From Neoroseomonas lacus (GTDB lineage: Bacteria > Pseudomonadota > Alphaproteobacteria > Acetobacterales > Acetobacteraceae): a DNA stretch of 64,000 nucleotides. Below are positions 10,376-20,207 of this stretch, piece after piece. The stretch's first letter is position 1. Each line of letters starts with the position of its first letter. The DNA lies in the NCBI RefSeq assembly GCF_014644535.1, contig NZ_BMKW01000010.1:215664-279663 (forward strand), read 5' to 3'. Made by a program: the position numbers and the translations under genes. Below the pieces are notes generated by a model. That model was not told where the DNA came from. It ran no database searches and saw only the letters and a list, made by a program, of their open reading frames with translations.

Positions 10376-10933
10376 TCAGCCTTTCGGCGCCCCCACATGC
10401 GCGACGAAGCCGGCGAGAAACTCGCGGAGCATCTTCTCCACCGCCGCATCGGTCAGCACGCCGGACGCGTCGAACACGCCGCCGGCGCGCGAGACCATCA
10501 GTCGCCCGCCGGTCCACAGATCCACGCCGAGGGTGCGCAGCACCGGGAGCCAGGCATTCTGCGACAGGATGGTGCCGAAGCCGCCGGGCGAGGCGCCGAT
10601 CAGCGCCACCTTCCGCCCAGCGAAGACGCGCCCCGCATCAGCCGGCGGCCGCGACAGCCAGTCGATCCCGTTCTTGAACACGCCGGGGATCGAGTTGTTG
10701 TACTCGGGCGTCACCATCAGCAGCGCGTCGGCGGCGGCGATCTTGTCCTTCAGCGTGGCGACGGCGGGCGGGATGCCCTCGGCGGCTTCGAGGTCGCCGT
10801 CATAGAGCGGGATGCCGTGCAGCGTCTCGACGGTGAGTTCCGCCCCCGCCGGCATCAGCCCCGCCGCCGCGCGCAGCAAGGCGGTGTTGAGCGAGGCGCG
10901 GCGCAGGCTGCCCGACAGGCCGATGATCTTCAT
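10376..10933 (-). CDS. NAD(P)H-dependent FMN reductase
   Basis: A 185-residue flavodoxin-fold reductase (FMN_red family, which includes ChrR/YieF quinone and chromate reductases). The phosphate-binding loop GLSGSLRRASLNTALL is at residues 5-20, and the flavin-contact signature VTPEYNNSIPGVFKNGIDW is around residues 74-92. The motif GASPGGFGT follows near 115. It transfers electrons from NAD(P)H to FMN, quinones or similar acceptors in the cytoplasm. The ATG at 10933 is the only start giving the full N-terminal strand. It is a single gene with a repeat element beyond its stop. Confidence 0.92.
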   Translation of the reverse strand: MKIIGLSGSLRRASLNTALLRAAAGLMPAGAELTVETLHGIPLYDGDLEAAEGIPPAVATLKDKIAAADALLMVTPEYNNSIPGVFKNGIDWLSRPPADAGRVFAGRKVALIGASPGGFGTILSQNAWLPVLRTLGVDLWTGGRLMVSRAGGVFDASGVLTDAAVEKMLREFLAGFVAHVGAPKG

Positions 10934-11107
10934 GCAGAGGGTTCCTTTCGGGTGGGTGGTCGAGAGGTCATGGCCGCCAGGCCGTTCCAGCCCGCGGCGC
11001 TCCGGCGACGAGGCCGCCTTAGCGGTCGGCGCGGCACGAGCGGGCCACTCTACCGCGACACCGGCCCGACCGGCAGCACCATCGCGGCGCGCGGCATGGG
11101 CCCGCCA

Positions 11108-12022
11108 TCAGCCGGCGCCGTAGTCGGTCAGCGCCGGGTCGAGGCGGAATTCGGCGGCGAGATGGTCCACCACCGCGCGCACCCGCGCCGGCACCTGGCG
11201 GCGCGAGGGAAACACCGCCTGGATCGGCAACGCCGTCGGCGTCCAGCCGGCCAGCAGCACCGAAACCTGGCCCTCGCGCAGTTCCGGCCCGAACAGCCAT
11301 AGCGGCGCGAGGGCAATGCCGATGCCGGCCAGCACCGCCTCGCGCACCGCTTCACTGGAATTGGCGCGGAAGCGGCCGTTGACCGGCACGGCGAGCGGCC
11401 CCTCGGGCCCCGTGAAGGGCCAGACCGCGCCGGTGGCGAGGCCGGTGAACAGCAGGCATTCATGCCCCGCGAGGTCTTCCGGCCGATCGGGTGTGCCCAT
11501 GCGCGCCAGATAGGCCGGCGTCGCGACGACGACGCGGCGCGTCAGGCCGATGCGCCGCACCACCAGTTCCGGGTCGGTGACGACGCCGATGCGGATGGTG
11601 GCGTCGAGCCCATCCTGCACCAGGTCGGTCGCCGAATCCGCCAGCACGAGGTCGACTGACAGCGCCGCGTGGCGCGCCAGCAGGGGTGCGAGACGGTGGA
11701 CGATATGCAACCGCCCGAAGGCGACCGAACAGCCGAGCCGGACGCGCCCGGCAACCTCGCCGCGCCGGGTGCCGAGGCCGGCCATCGCTGCGTCCGCCGC
11801 GGCAAGCGCCTCGCGCGCGGCATCGAGGAAGGCGGCACCTTCTTCCGTCAGCGCAACGCCGGAGGGCGAGCGGTGCAGCAGCCGCGCGCCGAGCCGCGCC
11901 TCAAGGTCGGCCACCTGGCGCGACACGGCCGGTTGCGAGGCCCCCAGCGCCCGCGCCGCGGCCGAGAAGCCGCCGAGTTCGGCGACGCGCACGAAGCTCC
12001 GTATATGCAGCAACAGGTCCAT
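11108..12022 (-). CDS. LysR-family transcriptional regulator
   Basis: A 304-residue LysR-type regulator. The helix-turn-helix lies in residues about 15-40 (GGFSAAARALGASQPAVSRQ), followed by VADLEARLGARLLHRS, the standard LysR linker. The remainder is the effector-binding domain. I use the ATG at 12022, which gives MDLLLHIRSFVRVAE; longer in-frame extensions read as non-coding. It is divergent, with a 119-bp gap, from the AhpD-like, peroxiredoxin-like and EamA genes, so it is the likely regulator of that trio. Its inducer is unknown. Confidence 0.92.
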   Translation of the reverse strand: MDLLLHIRSFVRVAELGGFSAAARALGASQPAVSRQVADLEARLGARLLHRSPSGVALTEEGAAFLDAAREALAAADAAMAGLGTRRGEVAGRVRLGCSVAFGRLHIVHRLAPLLARHAALSVDLVLADSATDLVQDGLDATIRIGVVTDPELVVRRIGLTRRVVVATPAYLARMGTPDRPEDLAGHECLLFTGLATGAVWPFTGPEGPLAVPVNGRFRANSSEAVREAVLAGIGIALAPLWLFGPELREGQVSVLLAGWTPTALPIQAVFPSRRQVPARVRAVVDHLAAEFRLDPALTDYGAG

Positions 12023-12141
12023 CGGCACGCATCCTATCCGGAAAGCGGATGGCTGGAAGTCGGTCGCGCCATGATCCCAGGCCGGCCGGTGCCGCGCAGT
12101 CTCCGCCCAACACAATGGCGACCAGAACAGGCGAGACCCCG

Positions 12142-12711
12142 ATGACCGATTTCCCGCTTCACACCACCGAGACCGCGCCCGAGGCGGCGCGACCGATCCT
12201 CGCCGCATCCAAGGCTGCCTGGGGCTTCCTGCCCAACCTGCACGCCAAGCTTGCCGAAGCGCCGATCGCGCTGCAGGCCTATGGCACGCTGTTCGACCTG
12301 TTCGGCACATCCTCCTTCACGCCGGGCGAGCAGCAGGTCGTCTACATGACCGCCAACGTCTTCCATGAATGCGAGTACTGCACTTCGGGCCACACGGTGC
12401 TGGCGCAAATGGCCAAGCTCGATGCCGCGACGATCGAGGCGCTGCGCGAGGGCCGACCGCTGCCCGATGCCCGGTTGCAGGCATTGCACGTCTTCACCCG
12501 CTCGGTCATCGAACAGCGCGGCCATGTCGGCGATGGCGCGGTCGAGGCCTTCCTCGCCGCCGGCTTCACCCGCGCGCAGGTGCTCGAGATCCTCGTCGCC
12601 ATCGCGGCGAAGACGATCAGCAACTATGCCAACCACCTGGCCGGCACGCCGCTCGACGCCTTCATGGCGAAAACCGTCTGGGTCGCGCCTTCGCATCGGC
12701 AGGCGGCATGA
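12142..12711 (+). CDS. Carboxymuconolactone decarboxylase family protein, AhpD-like
   Basis: A 189-residue all-helical CMD/AhpD-family protein. It has the redox signature HECEYCTSGH, with Cys77, Cys80 and His84, which in AhpD-type proteins reduces peroxides or recycles peroxiredoxin. The following peroxiredoxin-like gene overlaps its stop by 4 bases, which supports a redox role over a lactone decarboxylase role. I use the ATG at 12142; another in-frame ATG lies at 12115. It is divergent from the LysR gene, which probably controls it. Confidence 0.88.
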   Translation: MTDFPLHTTETAPEAARPILAASKAAWGFLPNLHAKLAEAPIALQAYGTLFDLFGTSSFTPGEQQVVYMTANVFHECEYCTSGHTVLAQMAKLDAATIEALREGRPLPDARLQALHVFTRSVIEQRGHVGDGAVEAFLAAGFTRAQVLEILVAIAAKTISNYANHLAGTPLDAFMAKTVWVAPSHRQAA

Positions 12712-13379
12712 TGGAGGCGGCGGTGATGACCCTCCAGGCCGAACTCGACGCCTTCCAGGCCGAATGGCGCCAGCGCGCGCCGGACGCCGCCCAGGCGCTG
12801 ATCGCCGCCCAGATCGAGGATCTGCGTGCCGGTGGCGCGGAGACCTCGGTACTGGCGGTCGGCAGCGCCCTGCCGGAGCTCACGCTGAACGATCAGGCCG
12901 GCGAGGCCGTGCGGTTGCGCGACCTCGGTCCGGCGGTGATCGTGTTCTATCGCGGCGGCTGGTGCCCGTACTGCAACCTGACGCTGCGCGCTTGGCAGAA
13001 GCACCTGCCTGAGCTCGCCGCGCGCGGCGCCCGGCTGGTCGCGATCAGCCCGGCTAATCCGGACGAGACGCTGAGCACGGCTGAACGCAACGCCTTGGCA
13101 TTCCCGGTGCTGACTGATGGGGATGGCGCGGCGATGCGCGCCTTCGGCCTGGAATTCGCCCTGCCGCAGCCGCTGCGCGACCTTTATGCACGGTTCGGGC
13201 ATGACCTTTCGGCAGTGAACGGCGCCGTTGGCTGGTCGCTGCCGATGCCGGGCACCTTCGTCGTCGATGCCCGGGGCGTGATCGTCTTCGCCCAGGCTGA
13301 AGCCGATTACCGTCGCCGGGCCGATCCGGCGGCGGCGCTCGCCGCTCTACCGCCGCGGCCGGCCCTGGCGATGGCATGA
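12708..13379 (+). CDS. Peroxiredoxin-like AhpC/TSA-family protein
   Basis: A 223-residue thioredoxin-fold protein with GGWCPYCNLTLRAW (Cys86, Cys89). This is the peroxiredoxin-like subgroup with a CxxC in place of the lone peroxidatic Cys. The N-terminal 45 residues form a helical extension. Probable role: reduction of peroxides in the cytoplasm, perhaps with the AhpD-like protein encoded just before it. Its ATG overlaps the previous stop (ATGATG) and its own stop overlaps the next start, so the three genes are translationally coupled. An ATG at 12726 is an alternative start. Confidence 0.88.
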   Translation: MMEAAVMTLQAELDAFQAEWRQRAPDAAQALIAAQIEDLRAGGAETSVLAVGSALPELTLNDQAGEAVRLRDLGPAVIVFYRGGWCPYCNLTLRAWQKHLPELAARGARLVAISPANPDETLSTAERNALAFPVLTDGDGAAMRAFGLEFALPQPLRDLYARFGHDLSAVNGAVGWSLPMPGTFVVDARGVIVFAQAEADYRRRADPAAALAALPPRPALAMA

Positions 13380-14293
13380 CCGCAGTCGCCCTGCGGCGGG
13401 CCGGGCGCGCCGCCGGCCTGACCGAATGGGCGGGATTCGCCTGGGGCTTTCTCGCCGCGACGATCTGGGGGGCCTATCTCGCCTTCGCCCGCGCCGGGGT
13501 AGTGGCCGGCGTCAGCCCGCTCGACTTCGCGATGCTGCGCTTCGTCACGGCGGGGGCGGTGATGCTGCCGGTGCTGCTGCGCCTGGGGCTGCCCTCGCTG
13601 GCCGGGGTCGGCTGGCCGCGCGGCCTGATGCTGACGCTGCAGGGCGGGCCGGCCTTCATCCTGGTCGGCACGCTCGGCTATCGCTACGCGCCGCTGGCGC
13701 ATGGCGCGGTGGCGCAGCCGGGCACGGCGGTGATCGGCACCATGCTGCTCGCCGTACTGCTGCTGGGGGAGCGCGTCACGCCGCTGCGCTGGTTCGGCGC
13801 GGCGCTGGTGGTGGCCGGGCTGACCATCGTGGCCGGCGGCTTCGTTGCGACCGGCGGGGCTTGGCGGGGCGACCTGTGCTTCATCGCGGCGGGTGGGTTG
13901 TGGGCGGCCTTCACCGTCACCTGCCGGGTCTGGCAGGTCGATCCGCTGCGCTCGACGGCCATCATCTCGGTGGTGGGCGGGGTCGCGGTCGTGCCGGTAT
14001 GGCTGGCGGTCGGCGACGGCACCGCGCTGCTGGCGCAGGGCGTCGGCGCGCTGGTGGTGCAGGCGGTGGTGCAGGGTGTGCTGTCGGGCGTCGTCGCGGT
14101 ATTCGCCTATGGCCGGGCGGTGGCGCGGCTGGGGGCGGCGCGCTCGGCGATCTTCGCGGCGATGGTGCCGGCGCTGGCGATGCTGGCCGGCGTTCCGGTG
14201 GCCGGGGAGTGGCCCTCGGCGGTGCAATGGGCGGGGCTGGCGGTGGTGTTGGCCGGTTTGTCGCTGGCGATGGGGGTGGTGCGACCCCGATGA
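13376..14293 (+). CDS. EamA/DMT-family transporter
   Basis: A 305-residue membrane protein with ten hydrophobic helices in two EamA repeats (WGFLAATIWGAYLAFARAG at the start; LCFIAAGGLWAAFTV midway), the drug/metabolite transporter design. Probable exporter of a metabolite; substrate unknown. The start overlaps the peroxiredoxin-like stop by 4 bases, making it the third gene of the LysR-linked operon. It converges with the ELM1-like gene after 66 bp. Confidence 0.9.
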   Translation: MTAVALRRAGRAAGLTEWAGFAWGFLAATIWGAYLAFARAGVVAGVSPLDFAMLRFVTAGAVMLPVLLRLGLPSLAGVGWPRGLMLTLQGGPAFILVGTLGYRYAPLAHGAVAQPGTAVIGTMLLAVLLLGERVTPLRWFGAALVVAGLTIVAGGFVATGGAWRGDLCFIAAGGLWAAFTVTCRVWQVDPLRSTAIISVVGGVAVVPVWLAVGDGTALLAQGVGALVVQAVVQGVLSGVVAVFAYGRAVARLGAARSAIFAAMVPALAMLAGVPVAGEWPSAVQWAGLAVVLAGLSLAMGVVRPR

Positions 14294-14359
14294 GGCGGGC
14301 GCGGCAGCCGCATCCCGGATGATTGGCCGCGCGCTGTCCGGGCTGGTGCCGCTGGCCGC

Positions 14360-15307
14360 TCAGCCGCGCAACAGGTCACGCGCAGCGATCTCCGCGGCGA
14401 CGCGGGCGGTCTCGTCCAGCGGTTCGCGCGTGAACAGGGTGGGGGCGGCCACCAGCGGTCGGGCCTGGTCGGCGGCGTAGGCGCTGTCGTGCAAGGCATG
14501 ATGCCGCGCGCCGAGCCCGCCCGGGTCGGCGATGAAGACCGGCGCGGCGGTCGCCAGGGCTTCCGATAGCATGGAGACGGAATCGCCCGTCACCACCACC
14601 GCATCGGCCCAGGCGAGCATGCCGGCATAGGGGTTCGGCCCGGCGTCACCCCAGCGATGCAGGTGATGCGGGATGCCGGCCAGCGCCTCGGCGACCGCGG
14701 CCTCGGCCGGCGCGCCGGTGCGGCGCGACCCGGTGGCGAGAACCGACCCGGCGAAGCCAGCGACCTGGCGGGCGATGGCAGTGGCGGTGGCGGGGAGCAT
14801 CCCCTCCCCGCGCGGCGGGCCGCCGAGCAGCAGGGCGACGCGCGGGGCGGGCAGCGCGCCGAACACGGCCCATTCATCCCGCGCGGCGGCGAGGCGGGCG
14901 GGGGACATGCGGTGCGTCGCGCCGAGGATGGGCAGGAAATTGGCGGCCTCGGGCGGCGAATCGTGGCGGCCGACCACCAGCAGGTCGAAGCGACGCTCGG
15001 CGAAATGCGGGCGCATGCAGTGGACGGTGTGGACGCCATGGCGCGCCAGCCACAGCGCCACCGGGGCGGCGCGGCGGCCGGCGGAGATGGCGAGGTCCGG
15101 CCAGGGGGCGGCGAAGGTGCTGCGGGCCTCGGGCGTCAGCCCCGCCAGGGTCGGCCAGCGCAGCGGCAGCCGGGCCAGGGGGCCCCAGCCCAGCGGCATG
15201 GTGCGGAACGGCCGGCCGAGCCGTTCGGCGATGCCGAGCGCCTGGGCGGCGGTCCCGGCGCGGGGGTCGGCGAGCACCCAGATGCGGTTTGCCGGCGTCT
15301 CGGTCAT
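14360..15307 (-). CDS. ELM1/GtrOC1-like putative nucleoside-diphosphate-sugar epimerase (DUF1022)
   Basis: A 315-residue protein of the bacterial ELM1-like family (Mito_fiss_Elm1), related to glycosyltransferase-B folds. Landmarks: [20 protein letters not shown] at the N-terminus (residues 8-27), [13 protein letters not shown] in the middle, and [19 protein letters not shown] near residue 240, which matches a GT-B-type nucleotide-sugar site. The bacterial function is not established. It is divergent from pyrE with a 63-bp gap that probably holds both promoters. Confidence 0.85.
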   Translation of the reverse strand: MTETPANRIWVLADPRAGTAAQALGIAERLGRPFRTMPLGWGPLARLPLRWPTLAGLTPEARSTFAAPWPDLAISAGRRAAPVALWLARHGVHTVHCMRPHFAERRFDLLVVGRHDSPPEAANFLPILGATHRMSPARLAAARDEWAVFGALPAPRVALLLGGPPRGEGMLPATATAIARQVAGFAGSVLATGSRRTGAPAEAAVAEALAGIPHHLHRWGDAGPNPYAGMLAWADAVVVTGDSVSMLSEALATAAPVFIADPGGLGARHHALHDSAYAADQARPLVAAPTLFTREPLDETARVAAEIAARDLLRG

Positions 15308-15370
15308 GGACGGCGCCCGCCCCGCCGATTACGACAGGACGACGAAGGACCACCACCAGGACGAACCGCC

Positions 15371-16093
15371 ATGACCGCGCTGCACGCCTCCGACTGGGAC
15401 CGCGACGCCGCCCTGACCACCGCGCGCATCCTGCTTGAGATCAAGGCCGTCAACTTCCGGCCCGAGGAGCCCTATACCTTCACCAGCGGCTGGAAGAGCC
15501 CGGTGTACATCGATTGCCGCAAGATCATCTCCTTCCCCCGTGCGCGCAACCGCATCATGGAATTGGGTGTCGAGAAGATCGGCCGGCATATCGGCTACGA
15601 ATCGATCGATGTGGTGGTGGGCGGCGAGACCGCCGGCATCCCCTTCGGCGCCTGGATCGCCGACCGGATGATGGCGCCGATGGCCTATGTGCGGAAAAAG
15701 CCGAAGGGCTTCGGCCGCAATGCGCAGATCGAGGGCGAGGTGCCGGTCGGCCAGCGGACGCTGCTGGTCGAGGACCTCACCACCGATGGTGGGTCGAAGA
15801 TCCGCTTCGCCAATGCGCTGCGCGATGCCGGTGCGATCTGCGAGCACACCTTCGTGGTGTTCTTCTACGGCGTCTTCCCCGGCTCCTTCGAGAAAATGAA
15901 GGAGATGGGGCTGAACCTGCATCACCTGTGCACCTGGTGGGACGTGCTGGAGGTGTGCCGGGAGCGGCCGTATTTCTCCGAGGCCGCGCTCAAGGAAGTG
16001 CGCAAGTTCCTCGAAGACCCGGTGAGCTGGTCGAAGGCGCATGGCGGGGTGGGGAGCGTGGATGAGGCGAAGTTGAAGGACGCGGTGGAGTGA
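15371..16093 (+). CDS. pyrE: Orotate phosphoribosyltransferase
   Basis: A 240-residue enzyme that joins orotate and PRPP to give OMP in pyrimidine synthesis. The PRPP-binding motif [13 protein letters not shown] lies around residues 133-145. [15 protein letters not shown] (about 37-51) and [18 protein letters not shown] (about 106-123) carry the substrate and dimer-loop lysines. The ATG at 15371 follows directly on the divergent promoter region. Its stop overlaps the GTG start of the following ABC binding-protein gene, so a housekeeping gene heads what looks like a transport operon. Confidence 0.96.
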   Translation: MTALHASDWDRDAALTTARILLEIKAVNFRPEEPYTFTSGWKSPVYIDCRKIISFPRARNRIMELGVEKIGRHIGYESIDVVVGGETAGIPFGAWIADRMMAPMAYVRKKPKGFGRNAQIEGEVPVGQRTLLVEDLTTDGGSKIRFANALRDAGAICEHTFVVFFYGVFPGSFEKMKEMGLNLHHLCTWWDVLEVCRERPYFSEAALKEVRKFLEDPVSWSKAHGGVGSVDEAKLKDAVE

Positions 16094-17739
16094 GGCTGCG
16101 CGTCGGCGCGCTGCTGCTGGCCGTGGCGGCGCCCGCCGCCGCCCAGCCGCGCGACACGCTGACCATCGGCATCACCCAATACCCCTCCACCTTCCACCCC
16201 AATATCGAGAACATGGCGGCGAAGTCCTACGTGCTGGGCTTCGCGCGTCGTCCGCTGACCGCCTATGGTGCCGACTGGCGCCTCGCCTGCCTGACCTGCG
16301 AGACGCTGCCCTCGATCGAGAACGGCCTCGCCGAACGCGAGACCACGCCTGACGGCAAAGCCGGCATCCGCGTCACCTATCGCCTGCGCGAGGGGCTACG
16401 CTGGGGCGACGGCACGCCAGTTTCGTCCGACGACCTCCGCTTCGCCTGGGAAGCCGGGCGCGACGCCGCCACCGGTTTTGGCCCGGCCGAATTCTATCGC
16501 AGCGCCTATGAACTCATCGTCGTCGACCCGCGCACCGTCACGCTGCGCTTCGACCGTGTCACCTTCGAATACGCCTCGATGGGCGATTTCCAGCCACTGC
16601 CCGCGCATATCGAGCGCGAACGCTGGCAAGCCGACCCGCGGACCTACCGCACGCGCACCGCCTACGACACCGAGACCACCAACCCCGGCCTATGGAACGG
16701 CCCCTGGCGCATCACCGATGTGCGTCCCGGCGCCTCAGTCACGCTCGACCGCAATCCGGCCTGGAACGGCGAGGCGCCCGCCTTCCGCCGCATCACCATC
16801 CGCACCGTCGAGAACACGCCGGCACTCGAAGCGCAGCTTCTCGCCGGCCAGGTGGACATGATCGCGGGCGAGCTTGGCCTGCCGATCGAACAGGCCATCG
16901 CGCTCGAACGCCGCACCGGCAACCGCTTCCGATTTCTCTTCCAGCCAGGGCTGATCTACGAGCATCTCGATGTCCGGCTCGACCAGCCGCCGCTGTCGGA
17001 CCGGCGCCTGCGCCAGGCGCTACTGCTCGCCACCGACCGCCGGACCATCACCGAGCGCCTGTTTGCCGGCCGTCAGCCCATCGCCAACACCGGCGTCAAT
17101 CCGCTCGACCCGATGCATGACGCCGATGTGCGGCAATGGCCCTTCGACCTCGCCCGCGCCCGTGCGCTGCTCGATGAGGCCGGCTGGACGCCCGGCCCCG
17201 ACGGCATCCGCCGCAACGCCGCAGGCGAACGCCTGTCCCTCGAATTCATGACCACCGCCGGGAATCGCGGGCGCGAGGCGGTGCAGCAGGTGTTGCAAGG
17301 CATGTGGCGCGCCGCCGGCATCGAGGCGCGCATCCGCAACGAGCCGCCGCGCGTCTTCTTCGCCGAGACGCTGTCGCACCGGCGCTTCCAGGGGCTTGCC
17401 CTCTTTGCCTGGATCTCGGCGCCGGAATCCGTCCCCCGTTCCGCGCTGAACTCGGACGAAATCCCGCGCGAGGCCACCAACTGGTCCGGCCAGAATTTCG
17501 GCGGATATCGCAACGCCGAGATGGACGTGCTGACCCAGACCATCCCCGAACAGCTCGACGTCGCTCGGCGGCGCGAGATGTGGCGGCGGTTGCAGGCGAT
17601 CTATGCGGAGGACCTGCCGGCCATCCCGCTCTGGTTCCGCTCGGATGCACATGTCTGGCCGCAGTGGCTCGAGGGCGTGCGGCCGACGGGGCATCTGAAC
17701 GTGTCGACGCTGTGGGCGGAGGAATGGCGGGTGCGCTGA
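16090..17739 (+). CDS. ABC transporter substrate-binding protein, peptide type
   Basis: A 549-residue family-5 solute-binding protein with a short Sec signal ([17 protein letters not shown], cleavage after AAAQ likely). Landmarks: [37 protein letters not shown], and a C-terminal [18 protein letters not shown]. It should bind peptides or similar solutes in the periplasm. The start is GTG at 16090, overlapping the pyrE stop. Its own stop shares a base with the ATG of the VOC gene. The matching permeases begin at 18322, beyond a dispersed repeat. No ATPase subunit gene is present. Confidence 0.92.
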   Translation: MRLRVGALLLAVAAPAAAQPRDTLTIGITQYPSTFHPNIENMAAKSYVLGFARRPLTAYGADWRLACLTCETLPSIENGLAERETTPDGKAGIRVTYRLREGLRWGDGTPVSSDDLRFAWEAGRDAATGFGPAEFYRSAYELIVVDPRTVTLRFDRVTFEYASMGDFQPLPAHIERERWQADPRTYRTRTAYDTETTNPGLWNGPWRITDVRPGASVTLDRNPAWNGEAPAFRRITIRTVENTPALEAQLLAGQVDMIAGELGLPIEQAIALERRTGNRFRFLFQPGLIYEHLDVRLDQPPLSDRRLRQALLLATDRRTITERLFAGRQPIANTGVNPLDPMHDADVRQWPFDLARARALLDEAGWTPGPDGIRRNAAGERLSLEFMTTAGNRGREAVQQVLQGMWRAAGIEARIRNEPPRVFFAETLSHRRFQGLALFAWISAPESVPRSALNSDEIPREATNWSGQNFGGYRNAEMDVLTQTIPEQLDVARRREMWRRLQAIYAEDLPAIPLWFRSDAHVWPQWLEGVRPTGHLNVSTLWAEEWRVR

Positions 17740-18128
17740 TGCTGGACCATGTCTCCATTACCGTAAGCGATCTGGCGCGCGCGGCGCGCTTCTACGATGC
17801 GGTGATGGCGGCGCTGCGCGTGCCCTGCGTGAACCGGTCGAATGTCGCGCTCGGGTACGGGGTGCGGAACCGCCCCGACGATGACGGCCATTCCTACATC
17901 AGCATCCGCGCCTCGGACGGGCCGATCCACGCGGATCGACGCCACTGGTGCTTCCGCGCGCCCGACCGCGCGGCGGTGGACGCGTTCCATGCGGCGGGTC
18001 TCGCGCATGGCGGGGGCGATGATGGAGCACCAGGGGTGCGGGCGCAGTATCATGCGCATTACTACGCGGCGTTCCTGGTCGATCCGGATGGCAATCGCGT
18101 GGAGGCGGTGTGTCATCGGGCGGCGTAA
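17739..18128 (+). CDS. VOC-family (glyoxalase/dioxygenase fold) protein
   Basis: A 129-residue single-domain VOC protein: LDHVSITVSDLARAARFYD at the N-terminus with the first metal-site His, HYYAAFLVDPDGNRVEAV at the C-terminus with the terminal Glu. Such proteins bind a divalent metal and act on small molecules; the substrate cannot be inferred. Its ATG overlaps the previous stop (TGATG), so it is coupled to the binding-protein gene. The downstream gap holds a repeat element. Confidence 0.88.
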   Translation: MLDHVSITVSDLARAARFYDAVMAALRVPCVNRSNVALGYGVRNRPDDDGHSYISIRASDGPIHADRRHWCFRAPDRAAVDAFHAAGLAHGGGDDGAPGVRAQYHAHYYAAFLVDPDGNRVEAVCHRAA

Positions 18129-18240
18129 GGCCGGGGGAAAGTGAATTCCCCCGGACCCCCTTCTATTTTTGGCCGTTGCACTGGCGTGCCGGGCACGATG
18201 CGATGACACGATCGCCGCGGGCGGACCACGGCGCATGGTG

Positions 18241-18310
18241 CCAAGGGATGGCATTCCAAAGGACCCCATCCTTTGGCGGGGTGGCTTGGAGGGGCGGCGC
18301 CCCTCCAACC
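18241..18310 (-). repeat. Dispersed palindromic element, reverse orientation (copy R3)
   Basis: Carries the GGCATTCC-type tail, core CCAAAGGA..TCCTTTGG, linker CGGGGTGG and terminal hairpin GGAGGGGC-GGC-GCCCCTCC. It ends only 12 bases before the permease ATG at 18322. It sits within what would otherwise be one transport operon and could weaken or end read-through. Confidence 0.85.
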
Positions 18311-18321
18311 TTCGGCGCCCC

Positions 18322-19254
18322 ATGACGCGCATCCTCGCCACCCGCCTGGCCCAAATCGCCCTGACGCTCGCCATCCTCTCCTTCTGCGCCTTCGCCCTCA
18401 TCGCCCTGATGCCCGGCGACCCGATCGAGGTCGCCATCGCCGGCGACCCGCGCCTGACCGCCATCGACGCCGCCCGCCTGCGCGCCCTGCACGGTCTCGA
18501 CCAGCCCTTCACCACGCGCTACCTCGCCTGGGCGTCCGGCCTGTTGCAGGGCGGATTCGGCTATTCGCGGCTGTTCGCCCAACCGGTCGCCGCCCTGCTG
18601 CTGCCCGCGCTGCTGTCCACTCTCGCCCTCGCCGGCACGGCGCTGGCCATCGCGCTGGTCGCCGGCGTCGGTCTTGGCGCACTCGCGGCGTCGCGGCCGC
18701 GCAGCGCCCCGCTTGTCGATGCCATCGCAGTCATGGGGCAGGCCATGCCGACCTTCTGGCTCGGCATCCTGCTGATCATCGCCTTCGCGGTCACGCTGGG
18801 CTGGCTGCCGGCGGGCGGGACGGCGGATCACGGGCTCGGCCTGTCCTACCTGGTGCTGCCGGTCGCCACGCTCGCCGCGGCGCACCTCGCGGCCTATGCC
18901 CGGCATTCGGCCGCGAGCCTCGAAGCGACGCTGACCGAACCTTGGATTCGCACCGCCCGGGCGCGCGGCGCGCCCGAATCCCGTGTGCTGTTGCGCCACG
19001 CCTTCCCCAACGCCGCACTGCCCGTGCTGCAGATCGCCGCCCTCGATGCCGGCGCGCTGGCCGGCGGCGCGTTGGTGACGGAGACCGTCTTCGCCCGCCC
19101 CGGCATGGGCAAGCTGCTGTACGACGCGGTGATGGGCAACGACACCAACCTCGCCCTGATTGCGCTGCTGCTGGTGGCGCTGGTGACGATGCTCGCGACG
19201 CTGGGGGCGGACCTCGCGCAACGCGCCCTTGACCCGAGGCTGCGCGAGCGATGA
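18322..19254 (+). CDS. Peptide-type ABC transporter permease (DppB-like)
   Basis: A 310-residue inner-membrane permease of the DppB/OppB type with six helices. The N-terminus reads ILATRLAQIALTLAILSFC, and the cytoplasmic EAA loop is EPWIRTARARGAPESRVLL (about residues 206-224), which docks the ATPase. The ATG at 18322 sits just after repeat R3. Its stop overlaps the start of the second permease. Together with the binding protein at 16090 it forms an ABC importer lacking local ATPase genes. Confidence 0.93.
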   Translation: MTRILATRLAQIALTLAILSFCAFALIALMPGDPIEVAIAGDPRLTAIDAARLRALHGLDQPFTTRYLAWASGLLQGGFGYSRLFAQPVAALLLPALLSTLALAGTALAIALVAGVGLGALAASRPRSAPLVDAIAVMGQAMPTFWLGILLIIAFAVTLGWLPAGGTADHGLGLSYLVLPVATLAAAHLAAYARHSAASLEATLTEPWIRTARARGAPESRVLLRHAFPNAALPVLQIAALDAGALAGGALVTETVFARPGMGKLLYDAVMGNDTNLALIALLLVALVTMLATLGADLAQRALDPRLRER

Positions 19255-20075
19255 CGCGGCTGCATCTCGGCCTCGTGCTGCTGGGTACGCTGGCGCTCGC
19301 CGCGCTGGGCGCGCCGCTCGTCGCCGAGGCGCTGGGGCTCGATCCCTTCGCGCCGGATCTCTTCGCGCGGTTCGAACCGGCCTCGGCGGCGCATCCGCTC
19401 GGTACCGACGACCTGGGGCGGGATATCCTGCTGCGGTTGCTCTATGGCGCGCGGGTGTCGCTCGCGGTGGGGCTGGCCGCGGCGCTGGCGGCGGCGGTCA
19501 TCGGCACGGCAGCGGGCGTGTTCGCGGCCTGGCGGGGTGGCGTCGCCGATGCGCTGATCATGCGGCTGGCGGATTTCATGCTCGCCTTGCCCGCCCTGCC
19601 GCTGCTGGTGCTGCTTGCCGCCGCCGACCCGTCGCGCATCGGTCTGCCGGCGCGCGGCCAGGCGGCCGGGGATGTGCTGCGCATCGTCGTCATCCTGGCC
19701 ATCTTCGGCTGGGTGGGGGTGGCGCGGCTGGCGCGCGCGGCGACGCTGGCGACCCTGTCGCGCGACCATATCCGCGCCGCCCGCGCGCTCGGGGCCAGCG
19801 AAGCGCGCATCCTGCGCCGCCATGTCCTGCCGGCGCTGCTCTCGCCGGTCGCGGTCGCCACCGCGCTGGCGGTGGGCGGGGCGATCCTTGCCGAATCGAC
19901 GCTGTCCTTCCTGGGGCTCGGCATCAGCCCGCCGGCGCCGTCCTGGGGGAACATGCTCGCGAATGCGCAGGAGCTGGTGTTCAGCGCGCCTTGGGCGGCG
20001 GTCTGGCCCGGGCTGGCCATCATGGCGACGGTCGCCGGCTGCACACTGGTCGCCGACGGGCTTCGCAGGCGATAA
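19251..20075 (+). CDS. Peptide-type ABC transporter permease (DppC-like)
   Basis: A 274-residue permease of the DppC/OppC type, partner of the preceding gene. The family opening HPLGTDDLGRDILLRLLYGA is at about residues 47-66, and the EAA loop RDHIRAARALGASEARILRR follows near residue 180. Overlap with the previous gene is ATGA. The usual two ATPase genes (DppD/DppF) do not follow; the next gene is an unrelated hypothetical. Confidence 0.93.
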   Translation: MTRLHLGLVLLGTLALAALGAPLVAEALGLDPFAPDLFARFEPASAAHPLGTDDLGRDILLRLLYGARVSLAVGLAAALAAAVIGTAAGVFAAWRGGVADALIMRLADFMLALPALPLLVLLAAADPSRIGLPARGQAAGDVLRIVVILAIFGWVGVARLARAATLATLSRDHIRAARALGASEARILRRHVLPALLSPVAVATALAVGGAILAESTLSFLGLGISPPAPSWGNMLANAQELVFSAPWAAVWPGLAIMATVAGCTLVADGLRRR

Positions 20076-20207
20076 TACCGAGGCCGGGCTTGCGCTTGGC
20101 CAGCTCGGGTTGCTCCGGATCAAGGCACCATCTTGCCAGCCCCGGCACGCTGCCCGACATGGCCGGTACGAACCGCCGAAACCGCTTCTGCCAGGGAGAG
20201 CAGGACT

